Shown: positions 48,210-56,292 of the stretch, piece after piece
Position numbering within the stretch: position 1 is the first letter of the stretch
Layout of the letters: the number at the start of each line of letters is the position of its first letter
Assembly: GCF_009911265.1 (NCBI RefSeq)
Contig: NZ_QXXA01000005.1
Location: 1-64,000 of the forward strand
Source of the DNA: Senegalia massiliensis
GTDB taxonomy: Bacteria; Bacillota; Clostridia; Tissierellales; SIT17
Length of the DNA stretch: 64,000 nt
Direction of reading: 5' to 3'
The notes under the pieces: model-generated
The model's input: only the letters and a program-made list of their open reading frames with translations
What the model was told of the DNA's origin: nothing
Database searches by the model: none
Program-made: the position numbers and the translations under genes

Positions 48210-48574
48210 TATTCCTCCTCTTTAAGCCCATTTTTTTCTTTTACGAGTATTATTTCTATATTTTCTCCATCATAATTAACATATGATTTATCTATAAGAC
48301 TTGCAATAAGGTATATATTTTCTTCTTCTATATCATCATATAATCCTTCATATAATAATAAAGTTATATCATAATCTTCATCTTTTTCAAGATACTCTCT
48401 TAATTTATCAACATTCTCTTTCTTTAAATTTTTTATATTACCTACCATTCTTATTCTCATGTATTCTTCATTATTATCTATATTTAAATCAATTTTTTTA
48501 GCATCTTTTTTAAGCATTATGGAAGTAAGAGAACAAACTATATTATAAATATCATGCTTTCCTCTATTTAACAT
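48209..48574 (-). CDS. Conserved-looking soluble protein of unknown function, first gene of the Mrp/Mbh operon
   Basis: 121-residue soluble, acidic protein with no membrane segment, no Cys-rich site and no motif I recognise. It looks like an alpha/beta domain (strands at IDLNID, IRMVGNI, ITLLLYEGL and IEIILVKEK). The ribosome site GGAGAGGTG and the one-base overlap with mrpE show it is a real, co-translated gene. It might be a regulatory or assembly factor for the antiporter; that is inference from position only. Confidence 0.75.
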   Translation of the reverse strand: MLNRGKHDIYNIVCSLTSIMLKKDAKKIDLNIDNNEEYMRIRMVGNIKNLKKENVDKLREYLEKDEDYDITLLLYEGLYDDIEEENIYLIASLIDKSYVNYDGENIEIILVKEKNGLKEEE

Positions 48575-48625
48575 ATTTTCACCTCTCCTTTTTTTATAAT
48601 ACCCTTTTCACATATATATAAAGCA

Positions 48626-48650
48626 AGACTAGAAGAAAATCTTCTAGTCT
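48626..48650 (-). terminator. Terminator of rho
   Basis: 11-bp stem (48626-48636 with 48640-48650), 3-base loop, overlapping the last bases of the rho stop codon. The T tract on the minus strand is weak (TTGCTTTAT), so read-through into the Mrp operon is possible. Confidence 0.65.
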
Positions 48651-49977
48651 ATTTTTTATTCCTCATTATCTCAATGAACTCAAAGTTTGTTTTTGTCTTC
48701 ATTAATTTTTCAAGTATCATTTCTGCTACATCTACAGTAGAAGTATTACCAAGTGCCTTTCTTATATTCCAAATTGTTTCAAGTTCTTTTTGTGATAAAA
48801 GTAAGTCTTCTCTTCTTGTACCAGATTTATTTATATCAATTGCAGGGAATATTCTCTTCTCAGATAATTTTCTATCTAAATGCACTTCCATATTTCCTGT
48901 TCCTTTAAATTCTTCAAATATTACATCATCCATTCTGCTACCTGTATCAATTAAAGCTGTTGCAAGTATAGTAAGACTTCCTCCATTTTCTATTTTTCTT
49001 GCTGCCCCAAAAAAGCTTTTTGGTTTATGTAATGCTCCTGGATCAAGTCCTCCTGAAAGTGTTCTACCTGTTGGTGGTATTATAAGATTATATGCACGAG
49101 CAAGTCTTGTTATGCTATCTAAAAGTATAACTACATCTTTACCATGTTCAACTAATCTTTTGGCACGTTCTAACACCATTTCTGCCACTTTTGTATGATG
49201 ACGTGGAAGCTCATCAAATGTAGAATACGCTACATCTCCTTTAACTGAACGTTGCATATCTGTAACTTCTTCAGGTCTTTCATCTATTAATAATATTATA
49301 ATTTCTACATCAGGATGATTTTTTGCTATACTATTAGCAACTTTTTTAAGAAGTACTGTTTTTCCTGCCTTTGGAGGAGCTACTATCATTCCTCTTTGGC
49401 CTCTTCCTATTGGAGCAATAAGATCTATTATTCTAGTTGAAATTTCAGATGGGTTTGTTTCAAGAGTCATTCTTTCAATAGGATAAATAGGGGTAAGTGT
49501 ATCAAAGTTTGGTCTATTAGTTGCACTCTCAGGATTTAAATCGTTTACCTTCTTAACATATAATAAAGCATTATATTTTTCACCTGTTTTTGCAGGTCTT
49601 GTTATCCCAAATACTTTATCACCTGTTTTAAGATTGAATCTTCTTATTTGTGAAGGAGATATGTATATATCATTATCTCCTGAAAGATAATTTTGACGTC
49701 TTAAAAATCCGTATCCACCATCAGGGTGAAGTTCAAGTATCCCTTCAACATAATTTATTTCTTTGCTTTTATCTATTTCTTCTGATAGTCTGTCTGGCAA
49801 CTCTTTTTTGTGCATTTCTTTTTGATTTAATTTTTCTATTTTTTCTAAATCTCCTGCCTTTAATAAATGATCTATCAATTCGTCTTTTCTAAATTTAGTA
49901 AACCCTTTTAGACCTACATTTTTTGCTATGCTTTTTAACTGGTCTAATTTCATCGACTCTAGGTCCGATCGTTTCAA
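48649..49977 (-). CDS. rho: Transcription termination factor Rho
   Basis: 442-residue hexameric RNA helicase. Rho-N domain (about 1-45), cold-shock-like RNA-binding domain with [21 protein letters not shown], then the ATPase with Walker [13 protein letters not shown], and the secondary RNA-binding Q/R-loops. The start is TTG at 49977, with GGAGGTGG six bases upstream; an ATG eight codons later lacks a ribosome site. A promoter and a folded 5' leader lie upstream. Confidence 0.97.
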   Translation of the reverse strand: MKRSDLESMKLDQLKSIAKNVGLKGFTKFRKDELIDHLLKAGDLEKIEKLNQKEMHKKELPDRLSEEIDKSKEINYVEGILELHPDGGYGFLRRQNYLSGDNDIYISPSQIRRFNLKTGDKVFGITRPAKTGEKYNALLYVKKVNDLNPESATNRPNFDTLTPIYPIERMTLETNPSEISTRIIDLIAPIGRGQRGMIVAPPKAGKTVLLKKVANSIAKNHPDVEIIILLIDERPEEVTDMQRSVKGDVAYSTFDELPRHHTKVAEMVLERAKRLVEHGKDVVILLDSITRLARAYNLIIPPTGRTLSGGLDPGALHKPKSFFGAARKIENGGSLTILATALIDTGSRMDDVIFEEFKGTGNMEVHLDRKLSEKRIFPAIDINKSGTRREDLLLSQKELETIWNIRKALGNTSTVDVAEMILEKLMKTKTNFEFIEIMRNKK

Positions 49978-50098
49978 AATTCCACCTCCGCAAATTTACA
50001 ATTATATATAATTTTATGTATTTTATATGGTATATGAATTTAAATATCATGGAAAAATAATATAAGAAAATAAAAGATAAGCTTATATATAAAGTAAT

Positions 50099-50144
50099 AT
50101 TATCCGCTAGCCATGAGTATTAGAACTCACAGCTTTTGGATAAT
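50099..50144 (-). ncRNA. Structured 5' leader element of the rho mRNA
   Basis: In the minus-strand RNA, a 7-bp outer stem (50138-50144 with 50099-50105) encloses a 10-bp inner stem (50125-50134 with 50109-50118) with a 6-base loop. Two inner pairs are G-U in this strand but C/A mismatches on the other, so the fold belongs to the rho transcript. It lies right at the predicted transcript start and 120 bases before the rho start codon. It matches no riboswitch I know. Confidence 0.55.
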
Positions 50145-50147
50145 TAT

Positions 50148-50176
50148 ATAGTATCATTTGAATATTAACAAGTCAA
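50148..50176 (-). promoter_or_regulatory. sigma-A promoter of rho
   Basis: Minus strand TTGACT (50171-50176), 17 bases, TACTAT (50148-50153). The expected start near 50141 falls at the beginning of the leader hairpin. Confidence 0.6.
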
Positions 50177-50184
50177 TAAGAAAA

Positions 50185-50934
50185 CTATTCTGATTTATAG
50201 CCTTTTTTTCTTATTGAATCACTTACTTTAGGAAAGTAAACATTTTCATATATTTGTGCTACTGTTTGACTCCAATTTCTATCTGATTCTCCATTAGTTC
50301 TTTCTTTCATATAATCACTCATTGTAGAATCATATTCATCTATTAACTTTTTCATGTCTTTTGAATCATATTTTTCTCTATGGAAAACTGCCTTTTTAGG
50401 AAGTCTTGGTTTTTTATTTGACCTATCCATAGGAAATCCTATACATAGTCCTACCATAGGAAATACATATTCAGGTAATTCTAACATCTTAGCTAATTCT
50501 TCGGATTCTTTTCTAACTGCACCAATAGGGACTATTCCAAGACCTAATGATTCTGCAGATACAATAGCTGCTTCTAAAGCAATACCTACATCTACTGAAC
50601 CTACTAATGTTGCCTCTATATTATCAATTATTCCAAATTCTTTTCCTTGCTTTTCAAGTGCTAATTTTGCTTTATAAAAATCTGAACAGAATATAAGCAT
50701 AAGTGGCGCTTGATCTATCCATTCTTGATCTCCTGATAATTGAGAGATTTTCTTTTTCCTAGCTTTATCCTCTATTGCAATGACTGATATTTGTTGTCCA
50801 TTTATGGACGTTGGTGCTGATTGTACTGATTGTATTATATTATCTAAATATTCTTCTGGGACACTATCCTCTTTATACTTTCTAATTGATCTATGATCTT
50901 TCAATAAATCTAAAACATTATTCAAGATATTCAA
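50185..50934 (-). CDS. NADPH-dependent nitroreductase/FMN reductase (NfsA-like)
   Basis: 249-residue flavoenzyme of the nitroreductase superfamily. DHRSIRKYKEDSVPEEYL and SVQSAPTSINGQQISVIAI bind FMN; VDVGIALEAAIVSAESLGLGIVPIGAVR is also conserved. Length and the C-terminal extension after residue 190 suit the NfsA/FRP branch. It lies between glpX and rho, on the same strand as both, with a TATAAT box shortly upstream. Confidence 0.9.
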   Translation of the reverse strand: MNILNNVLDLLKDHRSIRKYKEDSVPEEYLDNIIQSVQSAPTSINGQQISVIAIEDKARKKKISQLSGDQEWIDQAPLMLIFCSDFYKAKLALEKQGKEFGIIDNIEATLVGSVDVGIALEAAIVSAESLGLGIVPIGAVRKESEELAKMLELPEYVFPMVGLCIGFPMDRSNKKPRLPKKAVFHREKYDSKDMKKLIDEYDSTMSDYMKERTNGESDRNWSQTVAQIYENVYFPKVSDSIRKKGYKSE

Positions 50935-50998
50935 CTCCTTTATTTATATACCTAAGTATTATACCCTTATAAATAAAAGATAATCCTTTTGTTCGGTT

Positions 50999-52006
50999 CT
51001 AAGCTTCTCCATGTTTATTCATAAGATTTATAAGAATATCATTTTTATCCAACTTATGAATAGCTTCTACAAAACGTATAGTTCCTGTTTTTGATCTCAT
51101 TACTACAGAATGTGTAGTTGCTACATTATTCCCTTTATATACTACTCCTTTAAGTAAATCTCCATCACTTATTCCTGTTGCAGAAAAGAATGCTTCATCA
51201 CCTTTTACAAGATCATCTAATGAAAGTGTTTTATTTATATCTTCATCTGTTAAATTTAGATCTCTACATCTTTGTAATTCTTCATCAGATCTTACATTTA
51301 GTCTTCCTACCATATCTCCACCCATGGCCTTTATAGCTGCTGCTGTTATTACGCCCTCTGGTGCACCACCTATTCCCATTAGTATATCAATTCCAGTATC
51401 ATCAAAGCCTGTAGCAAGTGCTGCAGCTACATCACCTTCTCCAAATAATTTTATTCTTGCACCTATGCTTCTAATTTCTCTAATTAAATCAAAATGTCTC
51501 GGTCTATCTTGTATTGTAACTGTTAAGTCTGAAATTTCCTTGTTTAATGCTTTTGCAACAGCAGTTAAATTTTCTTCCACTGATGCATCTAATCTAATCT
51601 TCCCTTTAGCTTTAGGTCCTACTACTATTTTTTCCATATAAGTATCTGGTGCATGTAATAAACATCCCTTTGGAGCCATTGCTATTACTGCTATAGCATT
51701 TGGAAGACCCTTTGCAACTAAAGTTGTACCATCTAATGGATCAACTGCTATATCTACTTCTATGGATTCCTCAGTTCCTGCTCCTATTTCTTCTCCTATA
51801 AAAAGCATAGGTGCTTTATCTTTCTCTCCCTCTCCTATAACTACAGTTCCTTTTACTTCTGCTAAATTAAAAGCACTTCTCATTCCATCTACTGCTGCTC
51901 CATCTGCTCCTATTTTGTCTCCTCTACCCATATATTTTGCTGCAGCAAGTGAAGCTATTTCTGTAACTCTAACTAATGAAAGTGCTAAATTCCTATCTAA
52001 ATTCAT
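50999..52006 (-). CDS. glpX: Class II fructose-1,6-bisphosphatase
   Basis: 335-residue gluconeogenic enzyme of the GlpX family. The metal-binding motif DIAVDPLDGTTLVAKG and GEGEKDKAPML are intact, as is the late GIGGAPEGVITAAAIKAMGG. I choose the ATG at 52006, preceded by AGAGGTG; an upstream start would add a lysine-rich, unsupported N-terminus. It corresponds by position to B. subtilis ywjI next to rho. Confidence 0.95.
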   Translation of the reverse strand: MNLDRNLALSLVRVTEIASLAAAKYMGRGDKIGADGAAVDGMRSAFNLAEVKGTVVIGEGEKDKAPMLFIGEEIGAGTEESIEVDIAVDPLDGTTLVAKGLPNAIAVIAMAPKGCLLHAPDTYMEKIVVGPKAKGKIRLDASVEENLTAVAKALNKEISDLTVTIQDRPRHFDLIREIRSIGARIKLFGEGDVAAALATGFDDTGIDILMGIGGAPEGVITAAAIKAMGGDMVGRLNVRSDEELQRCRDLNLTDEDINKTLSLDDLVKGDEAFFSATGISDGDLLKGVVYKGNNVATTHSVVMRSKTGTIRFVEAIHKLDKNDILINLMNKHGEA

Positions 52007-52148
52007 ATTTTTCACCTCTTTTTTTATTCTCTTCTTTTTTATCACTATAAAGTAAAATAGTCAACATTTTTCTTACATTTATTTAATTATTTTTGTTACT
52101 TTATTTAATCACTTTTGCTATACTATAATAGGTAAGGAGGCACAAAAA

Positions 52149-52940
52149 ATGAAAAAAATTATAACTTTATTACTAACTCTTATTTTATCTATAGCTATTA
52201 TTGGATGTGAAAATACAGAAGATAATGATAAAACTGAAATTCAACAACAAAATGATAACAAAAAAGATAATAAAAATAATGAACAAACTCAAGAAAACGA
52301 AAAAGAAGAATCATATTTAGAAAAAACTATAACTACAAATGCTAGTGGCGAACAAGTTGTAACTAACCCAAATGATATACTAGTTCTAACAAATAAAAAT
52401 AGAAATTTACCTAAAGATTATGAACCAGAAGATCTAGTTGATCCTGATATCCCATTTGTATTCAAGGATAGTCCTGTAAGATTTATGAGACAAATAGCAG
52501 CTGAAAATTTAGAAGAATTATTTAAAGCTGGAAGTAAATCAGGTTTTAAGTTCTATGGTAGATCTGGATATAGATCTTATGATATTCAAACATCTTTATT
52601 TAATCAATATGTAGAAGCAAATGGCATAGAAGAAGCAAATAAGTTTAGTGCAAAACCTGGACAAAGCGAACATCAAACAGGACTTGCCATGGATGTTACC
52701 TCTGAAGTTGTCAATAATCAACTTACAGAATCATTTGGTGAAACAGCTGATGGCAAATGGTTGGCTTCCAATGCTCATAAATTTGGATTCATTATAAGAT
52801 TTCCTAAAGGAAAAGAAGATATAACTGGTTACCAGTATGAACCTTGGCATTTAAGATATGTTGGTAAAGATGTTTCAAAAGAAATATATGATTTAAATAT
52901 AACATTAGAAGAATATTTTAAGGACTACTTTTCAAAGTAG
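52149..52940 (+). CDS. D-alanyl-D-alanine carboxypeptidase lipoprotein (VanY/M15)
   Basis: 263-residue lipoprotein: signal with Cys after SIAIIG (about residue 20), an Asn/Lys/Glu-rich linker (21-60) and an M15 (VanY/DacB) peptidase domain. Zinc and catalytic motifs are SEHQTGLAMDVT and EPWHLRYVG. It trims the terminal D-Ala of cell-wall stem peptides outside the membrane. An extended -10 sequence (TGC-TATACT, 52116-52124) and AAGGAGG precede the start. The gene shares a terminator with its convergent neighbour. Confidence 0.92.
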   Translation: MKKIITLLLTLILSIAIIGCENTEDNDKTEIQQQNDNKKDNKNNEQTQENEKEESYLEKTITTNASGEQVVTNPNDILVLTNKNRNLPKDYEPEDLVDPDIPFVFKDSPVRFMRQIAAENLEELFKAGSKSGFKFYGRSGYRSYDIQTSLFNQYVEANGIEEANKFSAKPGQSEHQTGLAMDVTSEVVNNQLTESFGETADGKWLASNAHKFGFIIRFPKGKEDITGYQYEPWHLRYVGKDVSKEIYDLNITLEEYFKDYFSK

Positions 52941-52949
52941 TCCTTAAAA
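52916..52949. terminator. Bidirectional terminator, VanY / CNNM genes
   Basis: Perfect 16-bp inverted repeat with a 2-base centre (52916-52931 with 52934-52949), overlapping the end of the carboxypeptidase gene and abutting the convergent gene. Confidence 0.85.
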
Positions 52950-52950
52950 T

Positions 52951-54240
52951 TTACTTTGTTATTGTCATTTTTACAACTTTTATTCTCTTGCCTTTTATCT
53001 TTTCTACCTTAAATATTATATTATTAAAGTTAATCATAGGATAATCATCTTTATCTGGGATATCATCAAGTAAACTAAGTACAAATCCACCTATAGTATC
53101 TGGGCCATCTAAAGGTAAATCTAACTCTAACTCTTCATTTACTTTTTTTATGCTTTCAAGTCCATCAACTAAATATACACCCTCTTCTAAATATTTTATA
53201 GAGTGTATTTCTTGTTCAAATTCATCAAATATCTCTCCCACTATCTCTTCTAATATATCCTCAAGGGTTACAATTCCTGAAATGGAGCCATATTCATCTA
53301 TTATTATAGCCATATGATTTTGATTTACTTTTAATTCTTTATATAATGTATCTATCTTTTTAGTTTCTGGTACAAAATAAGGTTTCCTAAGTATATTCTT
53401 TATTTCTATTTCCTGTTTTTTTATTCGTTCCATTTCATAAAATAAATCTTTTATATAAAGTATCCCAATTATATCATCACTTTTATCCCTTACAGGTATT
53501 CGAGAAAAACCACTTTTTATTATTCCATCCATCATACCTTTAATATCTGTTTCTATATTGACTGAGAATATTTTATTTTTAGCAGTTTTAATGTCTTTTA
53601 CAAGTTTATCATCGAACTCAAATATCCGTTCAAGCATTTCTGTTTCTGTAGGATTTAATACTCCATGCCTTCTACCTTTCCTTATTGTATTTCTTATTTC
53701 TTCTTCTGTTATTTTTTCTTCTGCTCCTTCTGTATCAGTACCTAATAACTTTGCTACAATATCTGTGGTTTTCGTAAGTATAAATATTACTGGTTTCATA
53801 ATTTTAGATAATAAATTTATTGGTGTTACTGAAAATAATGCTGTACGTTCTGTATTTGCAAGGGCTATTCTTTTTGGTACCAATTCTCCAAATACTAAAG
53901 TAATAAATGAAAGTATTATTGTCCCTATTACTATTGCAATTTGATCACTAAAGTCGGATATTACAGGTAATCCTGTGGCTTCTAATATTTCACCAAAAGG
54001 CTTTGAAATCGTTACTGCTGCAGATGCACTAGCTAAAAAACCAGCAAGTGTTATCCCTACCTGTATTGTAGCTAAAAACCTACTAGGATTTTCAGTTATT
54101 TTTAAAAGACTTTGTACTTTTTTACTAGTGTTATATTTTTCAGATTCATATTTTTCTCTTTCTATTGAAACAAGGGCAAATTCAGCTGCTGCAAAGAATC
54201 CATTTAGTAGTATAAGTATTAGTATCAAAATAAAATCCAT
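52951..54240 (-). CDS. CNNM/CorC-type membrane protein with CBS domains
   Basis: 429-residue protein: N-terminal DUF21/CNNM membrane domain (about 1-190) beginning with ILLNGFFAAAEFALVSIERE, two CBS domains (about 210-340, with FSRIPVRDKSDDIIGILYIKD and YGSISGIVTLEDILEEIVGEI), and a C-terminal CorC_HlyC domain. Such proteins export magnesium or move other divalent ions; 'hemolysin' in old names is misleading. Stand-alone gene. Confidence 0.92.
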   Translation of the reverse strand: MDFILILILILLNGFFAAAEFALVSIEREKYESEKYNTSKKVQSLLKITENPSRFLATIQVGITLAGFLASASAAVTISKPFGEILEATGLPVISDFSDQIAIVIGTIILSFITLVFGELVPKRIALANTERTALFSVTPINLLSKIMKPVIFILTKTTDIVAKLLGTDTEGAEEKITEEEIRNTIRKGRRHGVLNPTETEMLERIFEFDDKLVKDIKTAKNKIFSVNIETDIKGMMDGIIKSGFSRIPVRDKSDDIIGILYIKDLFYEMERIKKQEIEIKNILRKPYFVPETKKIDTLYKELKVNQNHMAIIIDEYGSISGIVTLEDILEEIVGEIFDEFEQEIHSIKYLEEGVYLVDGLESIKKVNEELELDLPLDGPDTIGGFVLSLLDDIPDKDDYPMINFNNIIFKVEKIKGKRIKVVKMTITK

Positions 54241-54296
54241 ATTTTCTCCTCCCTAAAGCATATTATAAATAATATACCCTAAATAGGAAAAATAAA

Positions 54297-55538
54297 TTAA
54301 TACTTCAAAAATGTAATTATAAAACGAGTAAACTCTCCTTTTATACTTTCAGCCTCTATTATGCCATTATGACTCTCAATTATTGATTTAGAAAGTGCAA
54401 GGCCTATTCCTACTGAATCACTATTTTGGGAGACTGTAGATTTATAAAACCTTTTAAAAATATGAGGTAAATCTTTCTTATCAATTCCTTCACCATAATC
54501 CTGTATTTCTATTCTCCTATAAATAGGATTTTCAAATGTAAATATATTTATATCACTTCCTATTTCACTATGATCTATTGCATTCACTATTAAATTGATA
54601 ATGGCTTCTTTAAGCCAATAGAAATCATGATTTAAAAATATCTCATTTGTAGAATCAAAATTTATCTTTATTTTTTTTGCTTTTATTTTTTCATTTAATG
54701 ATTCTACACCTACTTTTATAGTATTATTTACATTTAGTTTTTCTTTATCAAATTTTATAGCTTGTACGTCAAGTCTTGCAAGTTTAAGTAAACTTTTTAC
54801 TAACCATTCTATACGTTCTAACTGTTTTTTATTATTTTCCAAAAATATTAATTGCTTTTCTCTTGGAAGTTCTTTTTCTGTAAGTATGTCATTATATACT
54901 ATCATTGAAGAAAGTGGAGTCTTCAATTGATGAGATATATCAGATAATAAATCTACTAAAAAGTTTTTCTCTTTATCCAATTTTTCTAAATTCCCCTTTA
55001 TAATTCCTACCATAGAATTAAATGATGATATGAGCTTTGGAAAATCACCTTCTTTATCTTTTTCTTCAAACAGCTTAAATTCTCCTTTTACTATATCTTT
55101 TGCTCTATTAGATATTTTTCTAATCTTTCTATAAAAATATCTATGTTCTATAAAATTAAGTATAAATAATACTAATAAAAGTAATATAAAAATCAATATA
55201 AACAACATATTATTCGTCATATAAGTTTCATTAATATTAGGGAAAAGTGAGTTTTCTAAGTCTTCGCTTAAACCATATTCCTTTAGAATAACCCCTGCCC
55301 TTTTACTTTGTTTTATATCCTCTTCTCCTGTTATACTAGGTATTATATCTTTTGCAAGCTCAGGATCACTGTCATTAACTATCATAAGTACATTTCCAAA
55401 GCTATCAATATAATCTCTTTTTAAATTTTTATAGTGTATATTTAAAATTGAAAATGATATAAGTGTAAATAAAACTATGACAGTTAAAAGTATTATAAAA
55501 CTATTTTTCATTCTAGAATTTATCAAGTAACTATCCAT
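54297..55538 (-). CDS. Sensor histidine kinase
   Basis: 413-residue membrane kinase. Two membrane helices (about 13-33 and 107-128) flank an extracellular domain of about 75 residues, followed by a HAMP-like region, the phospho-acceptor His in LLSDISHQLKTPLSSMIV and an ATPase domain with NLIVNAIDH (N box) and SVGIGLALSKSI (G2). It follows its response regulator by four bases. The neighbouring ABC exporter and uppP suggest envelope stress sensing. Confidence 0.93.
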   Translation of the reverse strand: MDSYLINSRMKNSFIILLTVIVLFTLISFSILNIHYKNLKRDYIDSFGNVLMIVNDSDPELAKDIIPSITGEEDIKQSKRAGVILKEYGLSEDLENSLFPNINETYMTNNMLFILIFILLLLVLFILNFIEHRYFYRKIRKISNRAKDIVKGEFKLFEEKDKEGDFPKLISSFNSMVGIIKGNLEKLDKEKNFLVDLLSDISHQLKTPLSSMIVYNDILTEKELPREKQLIFLENNKKQLERIEWLVKSLLKLARLDVQAIKFDKEKLNVNNTIKVGVESLNEKIKAKKIKINFDSTNEIFLNHDFYWLKEAIINLIVNAIDHSEIGSDINIFTFENPIYRRIEIQDYGEGIDKKDLPHIFKRFYKSTVSQNSDSVGIGLALSKSIIESHNGIIEAESIKGEFTRFIITFLKY

Positions 55539-55542
55539 ATCT

Positions 55543-56232
55543 CTACTCCTTTATAACTTCTTTTTCCCAAATATAACCTAGCCCTCTTTTTGTAATTATA
55601 TATTCAGGGTTTTTATGGTCATCTTCTATTTTTTCTCTAAGTCTTTTTATATACACAGATAATGTGTTTTCATCAAAGAAAGCTTCTTCATTTTCTGTTA
55701 GATAAGATAAAATTTCTTCTCTCTTTGATGATTTTTGGGGATGATTAATGAAAAATAATAATAATTTATATTCAAGTGCTGTAAGTTTAATTTCATTACT
55801 TTTCTTTTCTACTTTTACCTTAGATATATTTATTGTTAAATCACCTGATTTATATATGTCTATATCATCTTTTTTAGTTCTGCGAAGTATGGCTCTGATG
55901 CGAGAAGTCAATTCTCCTACTCTAAAAGGTTTTGTAATATAATCATCTCCTCCAATATCAAGTCCTAGAACTATATTTACCTCTTCATCAAGTGCTGTTA
56001 AAAATATTATAGGTACATCACTTTCACTTCTTATATATTTACACAAATCATATCCACTTCCATCTGGTAAATTAATATCTAAAAGTATTAAATCTATTTT
56101 TTCTTCTTCATATATTTTCTTACTTTCTTTTATAGTACTTGTATTAAACACTTCATATCCATTTTCTTTTAAGCTAAATTCTATTCCCATAGCAAGTGCT
56201 TTATCATCTTCTACTAAAAGTATACTTATCAT
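55543..56232 (-). CDS. OmpR-family response regulator
   Basis: 229-residue regulator. The receiver domain has VEDDKALA, the phospho-Asp in DLILLDINLPDGSGYDL and GGDDYITKPF; the C-terminal winged helix has ALEYKLLLFFINHP and RLREKIEDDHKNPEYIITKRGLGYIW. It pairs with the kinase gene downstream. Direct repeats upstream of the ABC ATPase gene are a plausible binding site. Confidence 0.94.
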   Translation of the reverse strand: MISILLVEDDKALAMGIEFSLKENGYEVFNTSTIKESKKIYEEEKIDLILLDINLPDGSGYDLCKYIRSESDVPIIFLTALDEEVNIVLGLDIGGDDYITKPFRVGELTSRIRAILRRTKKDDIDIYKSGDLTINISKVKVEKKSNEIKLTALEYKLLLFFINHPQKSSKREEILSYLTENEEAFFDENTLSVYIKRLREKIEDDHKNPEYIITKRGLGYIWEKEVIKE

Positions 56233-56266
56233 CTTATCACCTCTTTATTACTTTATATTATAACAA

Positions 56267-56292
56267 AAAGAGATGATAAATATCATCTCTTT
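56267..56292 (-). terminator. Terminator after the ABC exporter genes
   Basis: Perfect 12-bp inverted repeat with a 2-base centre (56267-56278 with 56281-56292), followed on the minus strand by TTTTTG. It separates the ABC genes from the two-component genes on the same strand. Confidence 0.8.
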
